Of a stretch of 64,000 nucleotides of DNA, positions 45,038 through 54,747 are shown piece by piece. This DNA comes from Myxococcota bacterium (GTDB taxonomy: Bacteria > Myxococcota_A > UBA796), in the NCBI GenBank assembly GCA_029251165.1, contig JAQXDW010000007.1, forward strand, positions 124,001 through 188,000, given 5' to 3'. The notes beneath the pieces are model-generated. The model made no database searches and was not told where the DNA came from. It saw only the letters and a program-made list of their open reading frames with translations. The first letter of the stretch is position 1. The number at the start of each line of letters is the position of its first letter. The translations under genes were made by a program, and so were the position numbers.

Positions 45038-45630
45038 TCTTCGGCCTCCTCAAGCGCGGCGACTGTGGAGGGTGGTGTGCCTCGCTTTCGACCGCCGAGC
45101 AGCATCATCACCGCCAGCGCTGCGGTGAACACCACGAAGGTCTCGCCGAAGGTGTCATAGCCACGGTAGCTGCCGAGCACCGAGGTGACGGTGTTGTCGA
45201 CGTGCATCTCGCTGGACCAGGCGACCCAGGTGAAGTGGTTGTAGAGGTCAGTCCAGCCAGAGCCAACGGGAACCTGGTGGATCGGCGCCGTGGGGTCGCC
45301 GAACTGGGGCATGTCCTCGGTGGCATATAGCATCGCACCGCCAGTACACAGGGCGACCAGCAGCGGGAAGATACGCGCCTGAACCGGCTTCGTCTCGACC
45401 TCCGTGGTCAGGTCCAGGGTCAGCAGCATCAGCACCGTGGAGATGCCCGCGCCGACCGCCGCCTCGGTGAACGCCACGTCCATGGCATCCATGGCGGTGA
45501 ACAGCCCCGCCGAGAGCAGGCTGAAGATGCCCGAGAGCATCACGGCGACGAACAGGTTGCGCAGCCGGGCGATTGTGATGGCGATGATCACCAGGAAGAC
45601 AAACAGGCAGATGTTGATGAGCGAGATCAT
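45034..45630 (-). CDS. Mrp/Mbh antiporter A' subunit (DUF4040, MbhD/E-like)
   Basis: A 198-residue protein corresponding to the C-terminal part of MrpA, encoded as a separate gene. The first 80 residues form the MbhD/DUF4040 domain (LFVAVMLSGIFSLLSAGLFTAMDAMDVAFTEAAVGAGISTVL). The C-terminal part holds the MbhE-like helix with 'YDTFGETFVVFTAALAVMMLLGG'. A separate MbhD/E module is the arrangement seen in Mbh/Mrp-like complexes, where the NuoL-like half is another gene. Overlaps by 4 bases at both ends. Confidence 0.9.
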   Translation of the reverse strand: MISLINICLFVFLVIIAITIARLRNLFVAVMLSGIFSLLSAGLFTAMDAMDVAFTEAAVGAGISTVLMLLTLDLTTEVETKPVQARIFPLLVALCTGGAMLYATEDMPQFGDPTAPIHQVPVGSGWTDLYNHFTWVAWSSEMHVDNTVTSVLGSYRGYDTFGETFVVFTAALAVMMLLGGRKRGTPPSTVAALEEAEE

Positions 45631-45953
45631 CCGCCGACCTCTTCGTCAATGGACTCGACCAGCTTCGGCTGGATTCCGCTCCGCCAGGCGGCCATGGCGA
45701 CCGCGTGGCTGGAGATGGGGCTGGTCACCAGCAGGAAGACCATCACCGCGATGAGCTTGGTGAGCACGAGGTGGTCGGACACCTGGAACATGAGACCAAC
45801 GAGCACAAAGCCCGCCCCGCAGGTGTCCGTGACGCCGACCGCGTGGCTCCGGGTGTAGAAGTCCGGCAGCCGGTTGAGGCCGATGCCGCCGACGACACAG
45901 AAGAAGCACCCAAGCGACAGAAAGACCGCAGAGAGGATGTCGAGGACGATCAT
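45627..45953 (-). CDS. mnhG: Mrp/Mnh antiporter subunit G
   Basis: A 108-residue, three-helix protein of the MnhG family. 'GIGLNRLPDFYTRSHAVGVTDTCGAGFVLVGLMFQ' is close to the family signature (RLPDFYTRLHA...TLG). A cytoplasmic tail ends in an acidic stretch. Coupled by 4-base overlaps to F upstream and A' downstream. Confidence 0.95.
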   Translation of the reverse strand: MIVLDILSAVFLSLGCFFCVVGGIGLNRLPDFYTRSHAVGVTDTCGAGFVLVGLMFQVSDHLVLTKLIAVMVFLLVTSPISSHAVAMAAWRSGIQPKLVESIDEEVGG

Positions 45954-46234
45954 CGGGACACCTCATCGGTCTCGCCGGCAGTCATGGCCGCAGGAGACGA
46001 GAACTTGAGCACCGCGATGACGCCGATGAAGTTCATCGTGGCGTAGACCAGGGCAAGGTCGAGAAACTCAGGGCGGTTGATCAGGAATCCTCCCACCGCG
46101 ATGAGGGTGACCGTCTTGGTCCCAAACATGTTGACGGCGAGGATGCGGTCGAACCGGGTGGGCCCGAGGAGGGCGCGCGCCAGGGCCAGCCCCATGGTGA
46201 CCAGGATCGCGAGACTCGCGGCTGCGAACATCAT
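45950..46234 (-). CDS. mnhF: Mrp/Mnh antiporter subunit F
   Basis: A 94-residue, three-helix subunit of the MnhF/MrpF family. The characteristic 'ALLGPTRFDRILAVNMFGTKTVTLIAVGGFLI' and 'FLDLALVYATMNFIGVIAVLKF' are clear. It sits between E and G in the standard order, overlapping both by 4 bases. Confidence 0.95.
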   Translation of the reverse strand: MMFAAASLAILVTMGLALARALLGPTRFDRILAVNMFGTKTVTLIAVGGFLINRPEFLDLALVYATMNFIGVIAVLKFSSPAAMTAGETDEVSR

Positions 46235-46728
46235 GCTCCTCCCTCCAGCGTGCAGACCCGCTTCGCCATCACGCCACCTTGAAGATCCGCCACACCGTCT
46301 CGGCTGAGGCCGTGGACGAGGATGCTCTCGTCGTCCAGCTCAATGGAGACGGTTCCTGGCGTGAGGGTGATGGAGTTTGCGTAGATGACCATGCCCAGAT
46401 CCGTCCGCTGCGGCGCTGGGAGGCGGGCAACGGTGGGAGAGATCGGCATGCTCGGGCTGAGCACCCGCTTCGCCACATCGACATTGGCCTTGATGACCTC
46501 CACGGTCAGCCACGCCAGGTAGCCGGGCAGCCGGAGGATAAGACTCAGCGGCTGACCCTCATCATCGACGATCCGCATGCGCCATGAGATCCAGACCACC
46601 AGGCCACAGGAGAGTGCCCCCAGGCCTAGCAGTCGGGCCTCAAAGTGGCCAGACCACACCAGCCAGACTCCAACCAACACCAGCAGCAGCGAGACTGCAT
46701 GCTTCTGACTTCTATCGTCGGTCCCCAT
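46231..46728 (-). CDS. mnhE: Mrp/Mnh antiporter subunit E
   Basis: A 165-residue protein, first gene of the operon. The ATG at 46728 (MGTDDRSQ) follows GAGGAG; a longer frame to 46767 exists. It has two N-terminal helices, then a cytoplasmic domain with the family motif 'DLGMVIYANSITLTPGTVSIELDDESILVHGLSRDG'. The downstream genes run E-F-G-A'-B-C-D-D-small-D on the minus strand, each overlapping the next. Confidence 0.93.
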   Translation of the reverse strand: MGTDDRSQKHAVSLLLVLVGVWLVWSGHFEARLLGLGALSCGLVVWISWRMRIVDDEGQPLSLILRLPGYLAWLTVEVIKANVDVAKRVLSPSMPISPTVARLPAPQRTDLGMVIYANSITLTPGTVSIELDDESILVHGLSRDGVADLQGGVMAKRVCTLEGGA

Positions 46729-46841
46729 TGGCTCCTCGAAGAATGCGCTGCACAGATACTCGCACATGAGCTGAGTTCAGCACGGCGTACTCAGCACCTG
46801 CTCGACCGCAACACCACTCCGCGCTCCCCGTAGTTCCCCCC

Positions 46842-49800
46842 TCAGCCGCCACCCACGACGCGCACAATGCTGCGCCCACCACCGCGTGGAATGACCTGAA
46901 CCTGAATGCCGATGCGCTCGGCCATTCCCGGCACATGAGAGATAAGACCGACCTGCCGACCGGAGGCCTGGAGGGCTTCGAGTGATGACAAAGCGACGTC
47001 GAGGGTGTCGGGGTCGAGGGTTCCAAAGCCCTCGTCAATGAAGAGGGAACCAATCTGCGTATCGCGTGCAGACAGGGTCGCGAGACCGAGCGCGAGGGCA
47101 AGAGAGACCAGGAAAGACTCACCACCAGAGAGGCTGTTGATGCTGCGGACTTCTTCTCCGTGGTAGTGGTCGATGATCTGGAGAAGCAAGTCCTCTCCGG
47201 GAACCCGCATCAGAGAGTAGCGGCGGGAGAGGCCCTCGAGGTGAGCATTGGCCTGGACGAGCAGGGCATCGAGGGTGAGGCTCTGGGCGAACTGGCTGAA
47301 CACCTTTCCAGAGGCGGACCCGATGAGCTTGTTCATCACTGCCCAGTGCTCTGCAACACCGCGCTGCTTGTCGCGACGAGCCAGCAGCGCGGCAGCCTTC
47401 TTGCGGTTCTCGCCGTCCTGCTTGAGTCGGGCCTCGGTCTCGAAGAGACGACGGCTGACCACCTCAAGCTCTGCAGTCAGCTCGGTCGCGCGCTGCTCAG
47501 CCTCCTCCGCAGTCTGCTCCGGAGGCTCGGTTGTGCTGTGGCGGAGGTGCTGCTGACGCCGCTCAGAGAGCACCGCACCAGCATCGGACCAGGCCGCATC
47601 AATGTCTCGCAGCAGGCCGCGCTGCTCAGCGACCCACTCCGTCGGACGCGACAGGCGCTGCCGAACATCATCGAGCGCCAGCCCGCGCTGGGAGAGGGTC
47701 TCGCTGAGGTCCGCGCTGGCAGCCAGGGACTCTGTGCGACGGGCGAGCACCGCAGCCTCAGCAGCCTGCCGACGTGCGGAGAGCTCGGCGACCCGCTGTC
47801 GGGCGCCACCGAGTCGCTGACCGGCCTGCTGTCGAGCGGCCTCCGCTTCCGCGGTGGTGCGCTTCAGGGCACGTCGAACGTCCTCGGTCTTCTGGCTGCC
47901 CAGCAAGCGCGTACGCTGGGTCTCCAGATCCTTGACCCCCTCCAGGCGCTCCAGGTAGGCCCGCTGGAACCCAACTGCAGCGACCTGTCGTTCCTTCAGG
48001 CGAGCCTGATTCGCGAGCTGCTGCGGACGCAGCGTGCGCAGCACCTCAGCAGACTTCTTGACCACCTTCTCGGCCCGATGGTATCGGGTCACGCGCTCCT
48101 GACAGCTCTGGACAAACCGCTCAGGGTTCGTGCGGAGGCTGACCTGCCAGTCGCCCTCACCACTCATCGGCTCGGTGAGGACATCGAGGCCCTCGGTGAG
48201 CTGAGTGGAGAGCGCCGAGCGACGGTGCGCGGCGTCAGTCAAGGCCCGATGGGCCTCCCCTGCGGCGTGCTCGGCCTCGCGCCGTCTCGCAGAGGCAGCA
48301 TCGCAGCGGGTGCGCCCTGCCACCTCTTGTGAGCGGGCCGTCTCGACTGCAACCTGCTGGCGGACCAGCGCGCTGAGGGCCTTCTGGTTGTTCCCGAGGG
48401 CGGCGGTGTTGCTTGCCTGAGCCTCCGCCAGCATCGCGGCGGCCTCTGCCGGAACGGGGAGGCTGAGGAGCTCATCGCTCCAGGCCGCGCTGAGGTGCTT
48501 GAGGCGCTCTGCGAGAGCCTCCAGTTCTGCCTGGGCTGCTGCGGCAGCCTCGGTGTGGCGCGCCTGATCGAGCCGCCCCTGGTGCTCCAGAAGCTTCAGC
48601 TCATTGAGCTGATTGTTGAGCTGAGTGACCCGCTCGACCTGATTGTCGTAGAGGCTGCTGTGCGCCAAGGCTCCTTTTCCCCATGGGTGTTCTGGAGATC
48701 CACACAGCGGACAGGGCTCTGCCTCGACGAGGGTCTTCCGGAGACGGGAGAGGACCTCATCAGAGCGAACCTGCTCCAGAAACCGCTCTGCCTCGCTGAG
48801 CATCCAGCTGGCCTGCTGCCGCTGCGCAGCGGCAGCAGCAGAGGAAGCATCTGCAGTCCGAGCAGCTTCCTCTGCGGTCACAACAGACTGCCTCAGCCGA
48901 GCTCGGCGCGCGTGTGCAGTGGTGATCGTCTGACGAAGACCGACGAGGACCTCCAGCGTCCTGCGGCGCTCGTAGAGGTTCTCTCGCTCTGCCTGAAGCG
49001 CAGCGGAGGAACGACCAGCCAGTGTCGACTCTGCCGCAGCAAGGACCTCCAGGAGCGGAACGAGGGCGCTGCGTGCTGTGGTGAGCGCCTGCTCGGCAGC
49101 GCCGCGCTCGGCTTCGGCAGCATCTGCGGTGCGCTGGCAGCGGGCCAACGACACCTCAATGGCAGCCTCTTCGGCAATCGCTGCTGCGACACGCTCCAGC
49201 TGCCGAGACCACCGGGGCCAGTCCCCAGCCAGCGTCGACAGCGCGCTGCAGTCGCTCAGCCACGCCGCCTCTGCGGCGCTGTTCTGCTCTGCACCAGCGA
49301 TCTGAGCCGTGAGCGCAGCGAGGGCGCTGGCAGCCTCGGACTGGGCACTGTCGGCCTCGGTGCTCTGGCGTCGGGCGAGGATCATCGCCCGGCTGCTGTC
49401 GACGATTCGGGCATCAAGCTCTGCGGCTGCAAGCAGCGCTGCGGACATCTCTTCCTGCTTCTCTCGGGCCTCTTGGAGTGCCGTCGCAGCCTCAGCATCC
49501 GCCTGCTCAGCGGAGGCAGCGGTGCTGACCGCCTCAGTGAGGCGTGCGGCGACGCGGGCTTCCTCAGCCTCCGCGCCGCTCAGGGCTCCCGCAGAGCGAG
49601 CCGAGGCATCCAGGAGCGGACGAAGGGCATCGACGGCAGCGATCGCCGTGAGCTCTGCGCGGACCTTCGCCATGCCCTCTCGTGCGCTCCCCGCAGCGAC
49701 TGCGGCAGCCTCAGCCTCTCGCACCGCCTGAGCCAGCTCGTCGAAGCGTCGATGCCAGTCGCGGGTGCGCGCAAGTCGTGTGCGCTCGCCCTGAAGGCGC

Positions 49801-50555
49801 TCTCGCTCCCCAGCAGCATGCACGATGCCATCCCGCAGCTCCGCGATGGCCTCATCAGACAGGGTGCCGATGACCGCAACCTGCTCCTCAAGTCGGGTGA
49901 AGCTCAGGGCCTCGTCGCGGGCACGCTTGTGCGCCGCGATGGAGATCTCCCGGTAGATACCGGTACCGGTCATGCGCTCCAGCAGCGCCCCCCGATCAGC
50001 CTCCGAGGCCTTCAGGAACGCCGCAAAGTCCCCCTGCGGCAGCAGCACCGACCGGCGGAACTGCTTGAAGCCCAGCCCCAGGCGCTGCGAGATGTACTGG
50101 AGGGTGATGGTCTTCTTGTCGGAGTCCAGCCGCTTGTTCTCCGCGACATCCCACAGCTCATGGGTGGCAGGTTGCAGCTTCCCCGAGGCCTTGTTCCGTG
50201 CACGCCGGACGCTCCAGCGGGCACGGTAGCTCCGTCCATCAACACCACGAAATTCAACCTCTGCGAACCCTTCTCCAGAGCCTCGGCGGAGCACGGTGCG
50301 GGGATCATTGCCGTTGGCCTGGCGCTTCTTGTCTTCTTCATCCCGACCGACCGAGCCGCCGCCACGGGTAGACAGGCGCGGGGTGAGGCCAAACAGGGCG
50401 AGACACATGGCGTCGAGGAGGGTGGACTTTCCGCTGCCGGTCTGGCCGGTGATCGCAAACAGCCCCGCGCCAGAGAGCGGCGCGCTGCACAGATCGACCT
50501 CAAAGTCACCGGAAAGGCTCGCGAGGTTCTGCCCTCGAATGACCTGAATTTTCAT
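46842..50555 (-). CDS. sbcC: Exonuclease subunit SbcC (Rad50-like ATPase)
   Basis: A 1237-residue SMC-like ATPase of the SbcCD nuclease, which opens DNA hairpins and processes blocked ends. Walker A GQTGSGKST is near residue 37. Long Ala/Glu/Arg-rich coiled coils flank a zinc hook (CPLCGSPEHPWG, about residue 612). The C-terminal part has the signature SLSGGESFLVSLALALG and Walker B SLFIDEGFGTLD. Its ATG overlaps the sbcD stop by 4 bases. The length is a little above that of E. coli SbcC, from longer coils. Confidence 0.97.
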   Translation of the reverse strand: MKIQVIRGQNLASLSGDFEVDLCSAPLSGAGLFAITGQTGSGKSTLLDAMCLALFGLTPRLSTRGGGSVGRDEEDKKRQANGNDPRTVLRRGSGEGFAEVEFRGVDGRSYRARWSVRRARNKASGKLQPATHELWDVAENKRLDSDKKTITLQYISQRLGLGFKQFRRSVLLPQGDFAAFLKASEADRGALLERMTGTGIYREISIAAHKRARDEALSFTRLEEQVAVIGTLSDEAIAELRDGIVHAAGERERLQGERTRLARTRDWHRRFDELAQAVREAEAAAVAAGSAREGMAKVRAELTAIAAVDALRPLLDASARSAGALSGAEAEEARVAARLTEAVSTAASAEQADAEAATALQEAREKQEEMSAALLAAAELDARIVDSSRAMILARRQSTEADSAQSEAASALAALTAQIAGAEQNSAAEAAWLSDCSALSTLAGDWPRWSRQLERVAAAIAEEAAIEVSLARCQRTADAAEAERGAAEQALTTARSALVPLLEVLAAAESTLAGRSSAALQAERENLYERRRTLEVLVGLRQTITTAHARRARLRQSVVTAEEAARTADASSAAAAAQRQQASWMLSEAERFLEQVRSDEVLSRLRKTLVEAEPCPLCGSPEHPWGKGALAHSSLYDNQVERVTQLNNQLNELKLLEHQGRLDQARHTEAAAAAQAELEALAERLKHLSAAWSDELLSLPVPAEAAAMLAEAQASNTAALGNNQKALSALVRQQVAVETARSQEVAGRTRCDAASARRREAEHAAGEAHRALTDAAHRRSALSTQLTEGLDVLTEPMSGEGDWQVSLRTNPERFVQSCQERVTRYHRAEKVVKKSAEVLRTLRPQQLANQARLKERQVAAVGFQRAYLERLEGVKDLETQRTRLLGSQKTEDVRRALKRTTAEAEAARQQAGQRLGGARQRVAELSARRQAAEAAVLARRTESLAASADLSETLSQRGLALDDVRQRLSRPTEWVAEQRGLLRDIDAAWSDAGAVLSERRQQHLRHSTTEPPEQTAEEAEQRATELTAELEVVSRRLFETEARLKQDGENRKKAAALLARRDKQRGVAEHWAVMNKLIGSASGKVFSQFAQSLTLDALLVQANAHLEGLSRRYSLMRVPGEDLLLQIIDHYHGEEVRSINSLSGGESFLVSLALALGLATLSARDTQIGSLFIDEGFGTLDPDTLDVALSSLEALQASGRQVGLISHVPGMAERIGIQVQVIPRGGGRSIVRVVGGG

Positions 50556-51817
50556 GCTTCTTCCTGGCTGGAGCCCTGGCGGACAGCATCGAGCAGCTCG
50601 TGAAACGAGGCCAGCAGCGGCGGGGATGGGTCGGCCTCATGATCGCGACGATAGCGACGGATGAAGACCTCCTCCGGCTGGATGTCGCGGAGCTGCTCCA
50701 TCGGGACGGTGTCGGCGAGCGCATCCCCGGTGCCGGTGAAGGTCGCGGTGATCTTGACCAGACGGACAGCCTTGTCGACCAGGGCCTCCTGGATCCGCCG
50801 GCGGAGACCGGGGATTGCCGACTCCAGTGCAATGCGAACCTCAAGGAACGGCAGGGTCTTCTCGTCGCAGTCTGGCGCACGACCGGGCAGGGCGAGGAGG
50901 TGGGGAAGGACTGCGTCGAGGGGAGCCGGATCGCCGGCAGGAATGCGGACCAGCTCCAGGATCTTCGGGATGATGTGCGCCTTCTCCGAGACAATCTCTT
51001 GGCCATCGACCTCCAGAACGTAGACCTGGTGCTCGTAATTGGCCTCCGCCATCGACAGCGGCAGCGGCGCTCCGGCGTAGCGGATGTTCGAGCGGCTCAC
51101 CGACTGCGGGAGGTGGAGGTGCCCCAGCGCGACATAGGTGAGGTCGTCGGTGAAGATGTCGATCGGGAGGGCGTTCTGGTTGCCACCCTGGATCTTCCGC
51201 TCCGACAGCTCCGACAGCTTCGCGCCCGCCATGTAGCAGTGGCCGGTGGCGATCAAGGCCTGTCCGGGCTGCGCGGTCTCTCGCAGCGCGGCGAGAACCT
51301 CCGAGTACAGGCCGCGAACACCCGAGATGAGCCGCCCCTCCGTAGAGGCGGCGGCGGTGTCTGCCCGCGGGAGATCTCCGGGGCGCAGAAACGGAACCGC
51401 CGCGACCCAGGCAGCGATGCTTCCGGTGGCATCTCGAAGCGGAACCAGCAGCTTGTCCATCGCGATGTCGCCCTCACCATCCCGAGGCAGACCGCCGATG
51501 ATGTGGATGTTCATCGACTCCAGGATCGGTCGGGGAGCATCCAGGCGGGCGGCGGAGTCATGATTTCCACCGATGACCACGATGTCGAGGTTCGGATACT
51601 GCAGGCGAAGCTCCGCGAGAAAGCTGAACCAGCGGGCCTGAGAGAGCGCCGAAGGGTTGGCAGAGTCAAACAGATCACCAGTGACCAGCAGGGAGTCAAT
51701 CTGCTCGGCCCCAAGCAGATCAACGAGCCAGCTCAAGAAGTGATCGTGCTCATGCTGACGACCGAGCTCGTGGAGGCTGTGGCCGAGGTGCCAGTCTGAG
51801 GTGTGGAGTATCCGCAT
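50552..51817 (-). CDS. sbcD: Exonuclease subunit SbcD (Mre11-like)
   Basis: A 421-residue metallophosphoesterase that forms the nuclease active site of SbcCD. The motifs are DWHLGHS (Asp8, His10), TGDLFD, GGNHD and a later 'ATGHCYMAG' and 'ALGHLHLPQ' pair. The C-terminal region includes a capping and SbcC-binding part. It precedes sbcC on the same transcript with an ATGA overlap. Confidence 0.97.
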   Translation of the reverse strand: MRILHTSDWHLGHSLHELGRQHEHDHFLSWLVDLLGAEQIDSLLVTGDLFDSANPSALSQARWFSFLAELRLQYPNLDIVVIGGNHDSAARLDAPRPILESMNIHIIGGLPRDGEGDIAMDKLLVPLRDATGSIAAWVAAVPFLRPGDLPRADTAAASTEGRLISGVRGLYSEVLAALRETAQPGQALIATGHCYMAGAKLSELSERKIQGGNQNALPIDIFTDDLTYVALGHLHLPQSVSRSNIRYAGAPLPLSMAEANYEHQVYVLEVDGQEIVSEKAHIIPKILELVRIPAGDPAPLDAVLPHLLALPGRAPDCDEKTLPFLEVRIALESAIPGLRRRIQEALVDKAVRLVKITATFTGTGDALADTVPMEQLRDIQPEEVFIRRYRRDHEADPSPPLLASFHELLDAVRQGSSQEEA

Positions 51818-51958
51818 CGTTCCGCTCTCCGATTGCGCCTATGTATCGCACCTCTCCCGACCTGCGCGGCCAGAAGCTGTCCGATGGAGCAGAGATTTCC
51901 ACCAGCCAGACCGCTCATGGGTAAGTGCGGTACCGTGTTGATGACGATGGAGATCTCA

Positions 51959-52966
51959 ATGTATTGCTCAGTTCTATTCATGCTTGTCCTGCTCCCAATC
52001 ACCACACTCGCTGCGCCCACCGTGTCTGATGAGGACCTCTCCAGCCTGTCTGATGAGGCGCGCGCTGAGCTGGTCGAGGCCGAGACCGCGCTGGAGGCAA
52101 TCAACGCCTCCCTCGACGAGGCTCGTGAAGCCCTGGAGGCGACGAAGGCTGCTCAGGACACCAGCCGGACTGAGCTGGCTGCAGCACGAGACGAGCTCTC
52201 CGATGCTCGCGGTGAGGAAGGAGCGCGCGAGGCTGCAGGAGAGGCTGCTGTCGCCGTGGCAAGAGGAGACGTCGCGGCAGCAAAGGCCGGTAAAAAGGAA
52301 GCCAATGCGGGTGTCCATGCGGCAAAAGCAGACCTCAGCATCGCACAGGCTCACCTCGCCGAGGCCAAGGCTGAGCAGAGCCGCGCCAAGGCGTCCTTGA
52401 AGGCAGCAAAGGCCGAGAAGAAGGCTGGAGCAGCCGATGCCAACGCGCTCATCGATGCGGCAAAGAGCGCGGTGAAGACAGCAGCGTCCAGTGTCAAGAA
52501 GGCCAAGATCGGTGTGCGTGATGCCAAGACCGCCATCACGGTCGCCAGGTCCAGCGTCAAGGCTTCCAAGCAGGACCTTGCTGCAGCCAAGGACGACCGC
52601 AGCGCGGCCCGAGAGACCGCCAAGGCGGAGGATGCTGCCGGAGAGGCCCAGACTGCGACAGCAAAGGCCGAGCGAGAAGTCGCCAAGGCTGAGCTTCAGG
52701 CAGCCCGCTCTGACATCGACGTCCTCAAGGCCCAGGTCAACCGACTGGAGGTCGTCCGCTCCCTCGTCTCGGCCAACCTGGAGCATGCACGGGCGACCGC
52801 CGCGATAGCTGCCGGCGCAGCGCTGGACATCGCCGAATACGACGAGGCCATCGAGGAGGCCGAGGGGGCACTCGACGCGCTCCCCGGGCAGATCGAGTCG
52901 CCCGAGGAAGACGCTGAGCGTCCCGCTCCCACCGCCCCAGACGAAGCATCGGAGCCCGCCGAGTAG
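51959..52966 (+). CDS. Exported Ala-rich coiled-coil protein
   Basis: A 335-residue protein with a signal peptide (MYCSVLFMLVLLPITTLAAPT); the ATG at 51959 follows GGAGAT. The mature part, about residues 22-310, is one long Ala/Lys/Glu/Asp heptad coiled coil (AALEATKAAQ..., AAKAEKKAGAADANAL..., VKTAASSVKKAKIGV...). The C-terminus is acidic and Pro-rich. Nothing catalytic is visible. It could be a periplasmic spacer or scaffold. It is divergent from sbcD and overlaps no other gene. Family assignment is not possible by eye. Confidence 0.8.
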   Translation: MYCSVLFMLVLLPITTLAAPTVSDEDLSSLSDEARAELVEAETALEAINASLDEAREALEATKAAQDTSRTELAAARDELSDARGEEGAREAAGEAAVAVARGDVAAAKAGKKEANAGVHAAKADLSIAQAHLAEAKAEQSRAKASLKAAKAEKKAGAADANALIDAAKSAVKTAASSVKKAKIGVRDAKTAITVARSSVKASKQDLAAAKDDRSAARETAKAEDAAGEAQTATAKAEREVAKAELQAARSDIDVLKAQVNRLEVVRSLVSANLEHARATAAIAAGAALDIAEYDEAIEEAEGALDALPGQIESPEEDAERPAPTAPDEASEPAE

Positions 52967-53058
52967 CGCCGGTCCTCATTGCTCCCCGTCCCTCCGACAC
53001 GCTCCTCGTGGTCACCGGGCAGCACGCAGCCATGGCCAGCGACCACCGGATGCTGCGG

Positions 53059-54747
53059 CTACAGGGCGTCCTCATAGCGTGCGAGCAGGTCGGGGAAGTG
53101 GTCGAGGAAGGCATCAAGGTGCCAGAAGTGATGTTCCCAGTCTTCCTCCAGGTATGCTGCGGTGGAGAAGACGAGCAGGTCGGCAAAGCGAACATCCCCC
53201 CGCTGGGCCATCAGCGCCGCATAGAGGTCGTTGAACTGGACGTGCAGCCCGAGATAGTTCAGGGCGACCCGAGAGAAGGTGTTGGTCTGGAGCACTCCAT
53301 CGACCACCGCAAAGCCGACCTCAGCGCCATGAATCCCATCCAGCCACGCTCCGACGTGACCGGCGAAGGCATCCACCACCGCCGCCGTCTCTGCCTCAGG
53401 AAGTCCCGACGCGCACAGGGCCGCGACCAGGGCATCCTCAGCCGCCTCGCGGTTGCCGAACCGCCGAAAGCCAGCCAGGGCACAGCGGTAGTAGTAGTCC
53501 ATGTCCAGCAGCGTCAGATCGAGCTTTGTCGGAAGCTCTTTGACGAACGACGACGACGGCATCAGCGCGGCATCCTCGGGCCGGAGCGCGAGGTACTTGT
53601 ACTCGACCACGTCCGCGAGCACCTCGGCATTGAGCCCGGAGAGCGCGTCATAGAGGCGCTCTGCCGTCGCCGCCTCCAGCCAGGCGTCCCAGTCCGCCGT
53701 CACCAGCGTTGCTCCCCTCACCTGCCGGGCGATCTGCGCCTCAAGCACCCCCCGCAGCGTCAGGGTGCGCCCGCTGCGGGTGACGGCTTGATCAAGCCTG
53801 GGAAGTGCGGTGTAGCCGGCGACCCGTTGGTAGGTCTCCTCGAAGCGAAACAGCAGCGCCTGCCAGCCGTGTCCCCAGGCGTCGTGAACGATGTACTGAT
53901 CGATCTTGTCTGTGGGCAGGACCACGACCATCGTCGGCAGGGTCTCCTGCAAGAGCGACTCCGTTAGACCGGTCTCGGCCGCCAGCGCGGCGAGGAGAGG
54001 TGCCGCAACCCGCCCAGAAGTGAGGCTACCAAAGCTGGGAAAGTGCGCAGAGAAGCTCGGGTGGTAGTCGGTCAACTCTTCGATAAATGCGCGAATGCGG
54101 GGGTCGTCTCGGGTGGTGAGCACACCATCGCTGAACGGGATGCAGACAAACAGCGCCGTTGAGGTTCGGATGACCGCGACCTCATCGGAGTGCAGCGGAT
54201 GGCCAGGGTAGAGGGCAGCAACACAGGCATCGATGGCCGCGCGGTTGTCGGCCTCGGGCCGCATCGGGAACAGCCGGTCCAGCCCAGCCATGATCGCCTG
54301 CCGAAGACGAAGCTGCGACAGCTCCTCCTCGAGCCGGGCTGCCGTGGCCTCGCGGACCATCGCGTCTGGAGTGAACGCCCGGTGGACGGCCTCCAGCGCT
54401 GCGGCGTCTACGTCGACCTCGAAGCTGCTGAGGGTCTGGCTGCCGGCGGTGTCCACCAGCGGAGGCTCCCCGAGGACCGTCTCCCGATACCGCGAGGCCC
54501 GGATCCCGCCGGAGAAGAACGCCGCCTCAGCATCGGCCAGCGGCAGGATGCGCTCGGGGGGGAGCAAGATGCGAGCCTGCACCATCAGGGCATCATGCAG
54601 CCGTCGGACCTCGGCGATGTCCGCTGACGACTTCGACGCCCGTGCGGTCTTTACGGCGGCCATAAACGAGGCCATGTCTGCCAGCAGCGGCGCATACGCC
54701 AGCGGAAGCGTCGGCTCAAACAGGCGCGCATCTGCGAAGCATGGCAT
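53059..54747 (-). CDS. Unknown conserved protein, His-rich, coupled to PRMT-like gene
   Basis: A 562-residue cytoplasmic-looking protein; I recognise no family. It is rich in acidic, aromatic and His residues, without membrane helices. The most distinctive parts are DQYIVHDAWGHGWQALLF (about residues 287-304), 'VVEYKYLALRPEDAALMPSS', 'LDMDYYYRCALAGF' and the end 'EEDWEHHFWHLDAFLDHFPDLL'. Clustered His, Asp and Glu suggest a metal site. Its ATG overlaps the methyltransferase stop by one base (TAATG), so the two are translated together, probably acting in one process with the rhodanese upstream. Confidence 0.8.
   Translation of the reverse strand: MPCFADARLFEPTLPLAYAPLLADMASFMAAVKTARASKSSADIAEVRRLHDALMVQARILLPPERILPLADAEAAFFSGGIRASRYRETVLGEPPLVDTAGSQTLSSFEVDVDAAALEAVHRAFTPDAMVREATAARLEEELSQLRLRQAIMAGLDRLFPMRPEADNRAAIDACVAALYPGHPLHSDEVAVIRTSTALFVCIPFSDGVLTTRDDPRIRAFIEELTDYHPSFSAHFPSFGSLTSGRVAAPLLAALAAETGLTESLLQETLPTMVVVLPTDKIDQYIVHDAWGHGWQALLFRFEETYQRVAGYTALPRLDQAVTRSGRTLTLRGVLEAQIARQVRGATLVTADWDAWLEAATAERLYDALSGLNAEVLADVVEYKYLALRPEDAALMPSSSFVKELPTKLDLTLLDMDYYYRCALAGFRRFGNREAAEDALVAALCASGLPEAETAAVVDAFAGHVGAWLDGIHGAEVGFAVVDGVLQTNTFSRVALNYLGLHVQFNDLYAALMAQRGDVRFADLLVFSTAAYLEEDWEHHFWHLDAFLDHFPDLLARYEDAL

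Noticed and set aside
46842-50603. Long rightward open frames opposite sbcC (up to 702 codons)
   Set aside because: They mirror the codon-position bias of the real leftward gene in GC-rich DNA. The translations are Arg/Ser/Leu-rich with no family motifs, while SbcC has all its ATPase and hook motifs.
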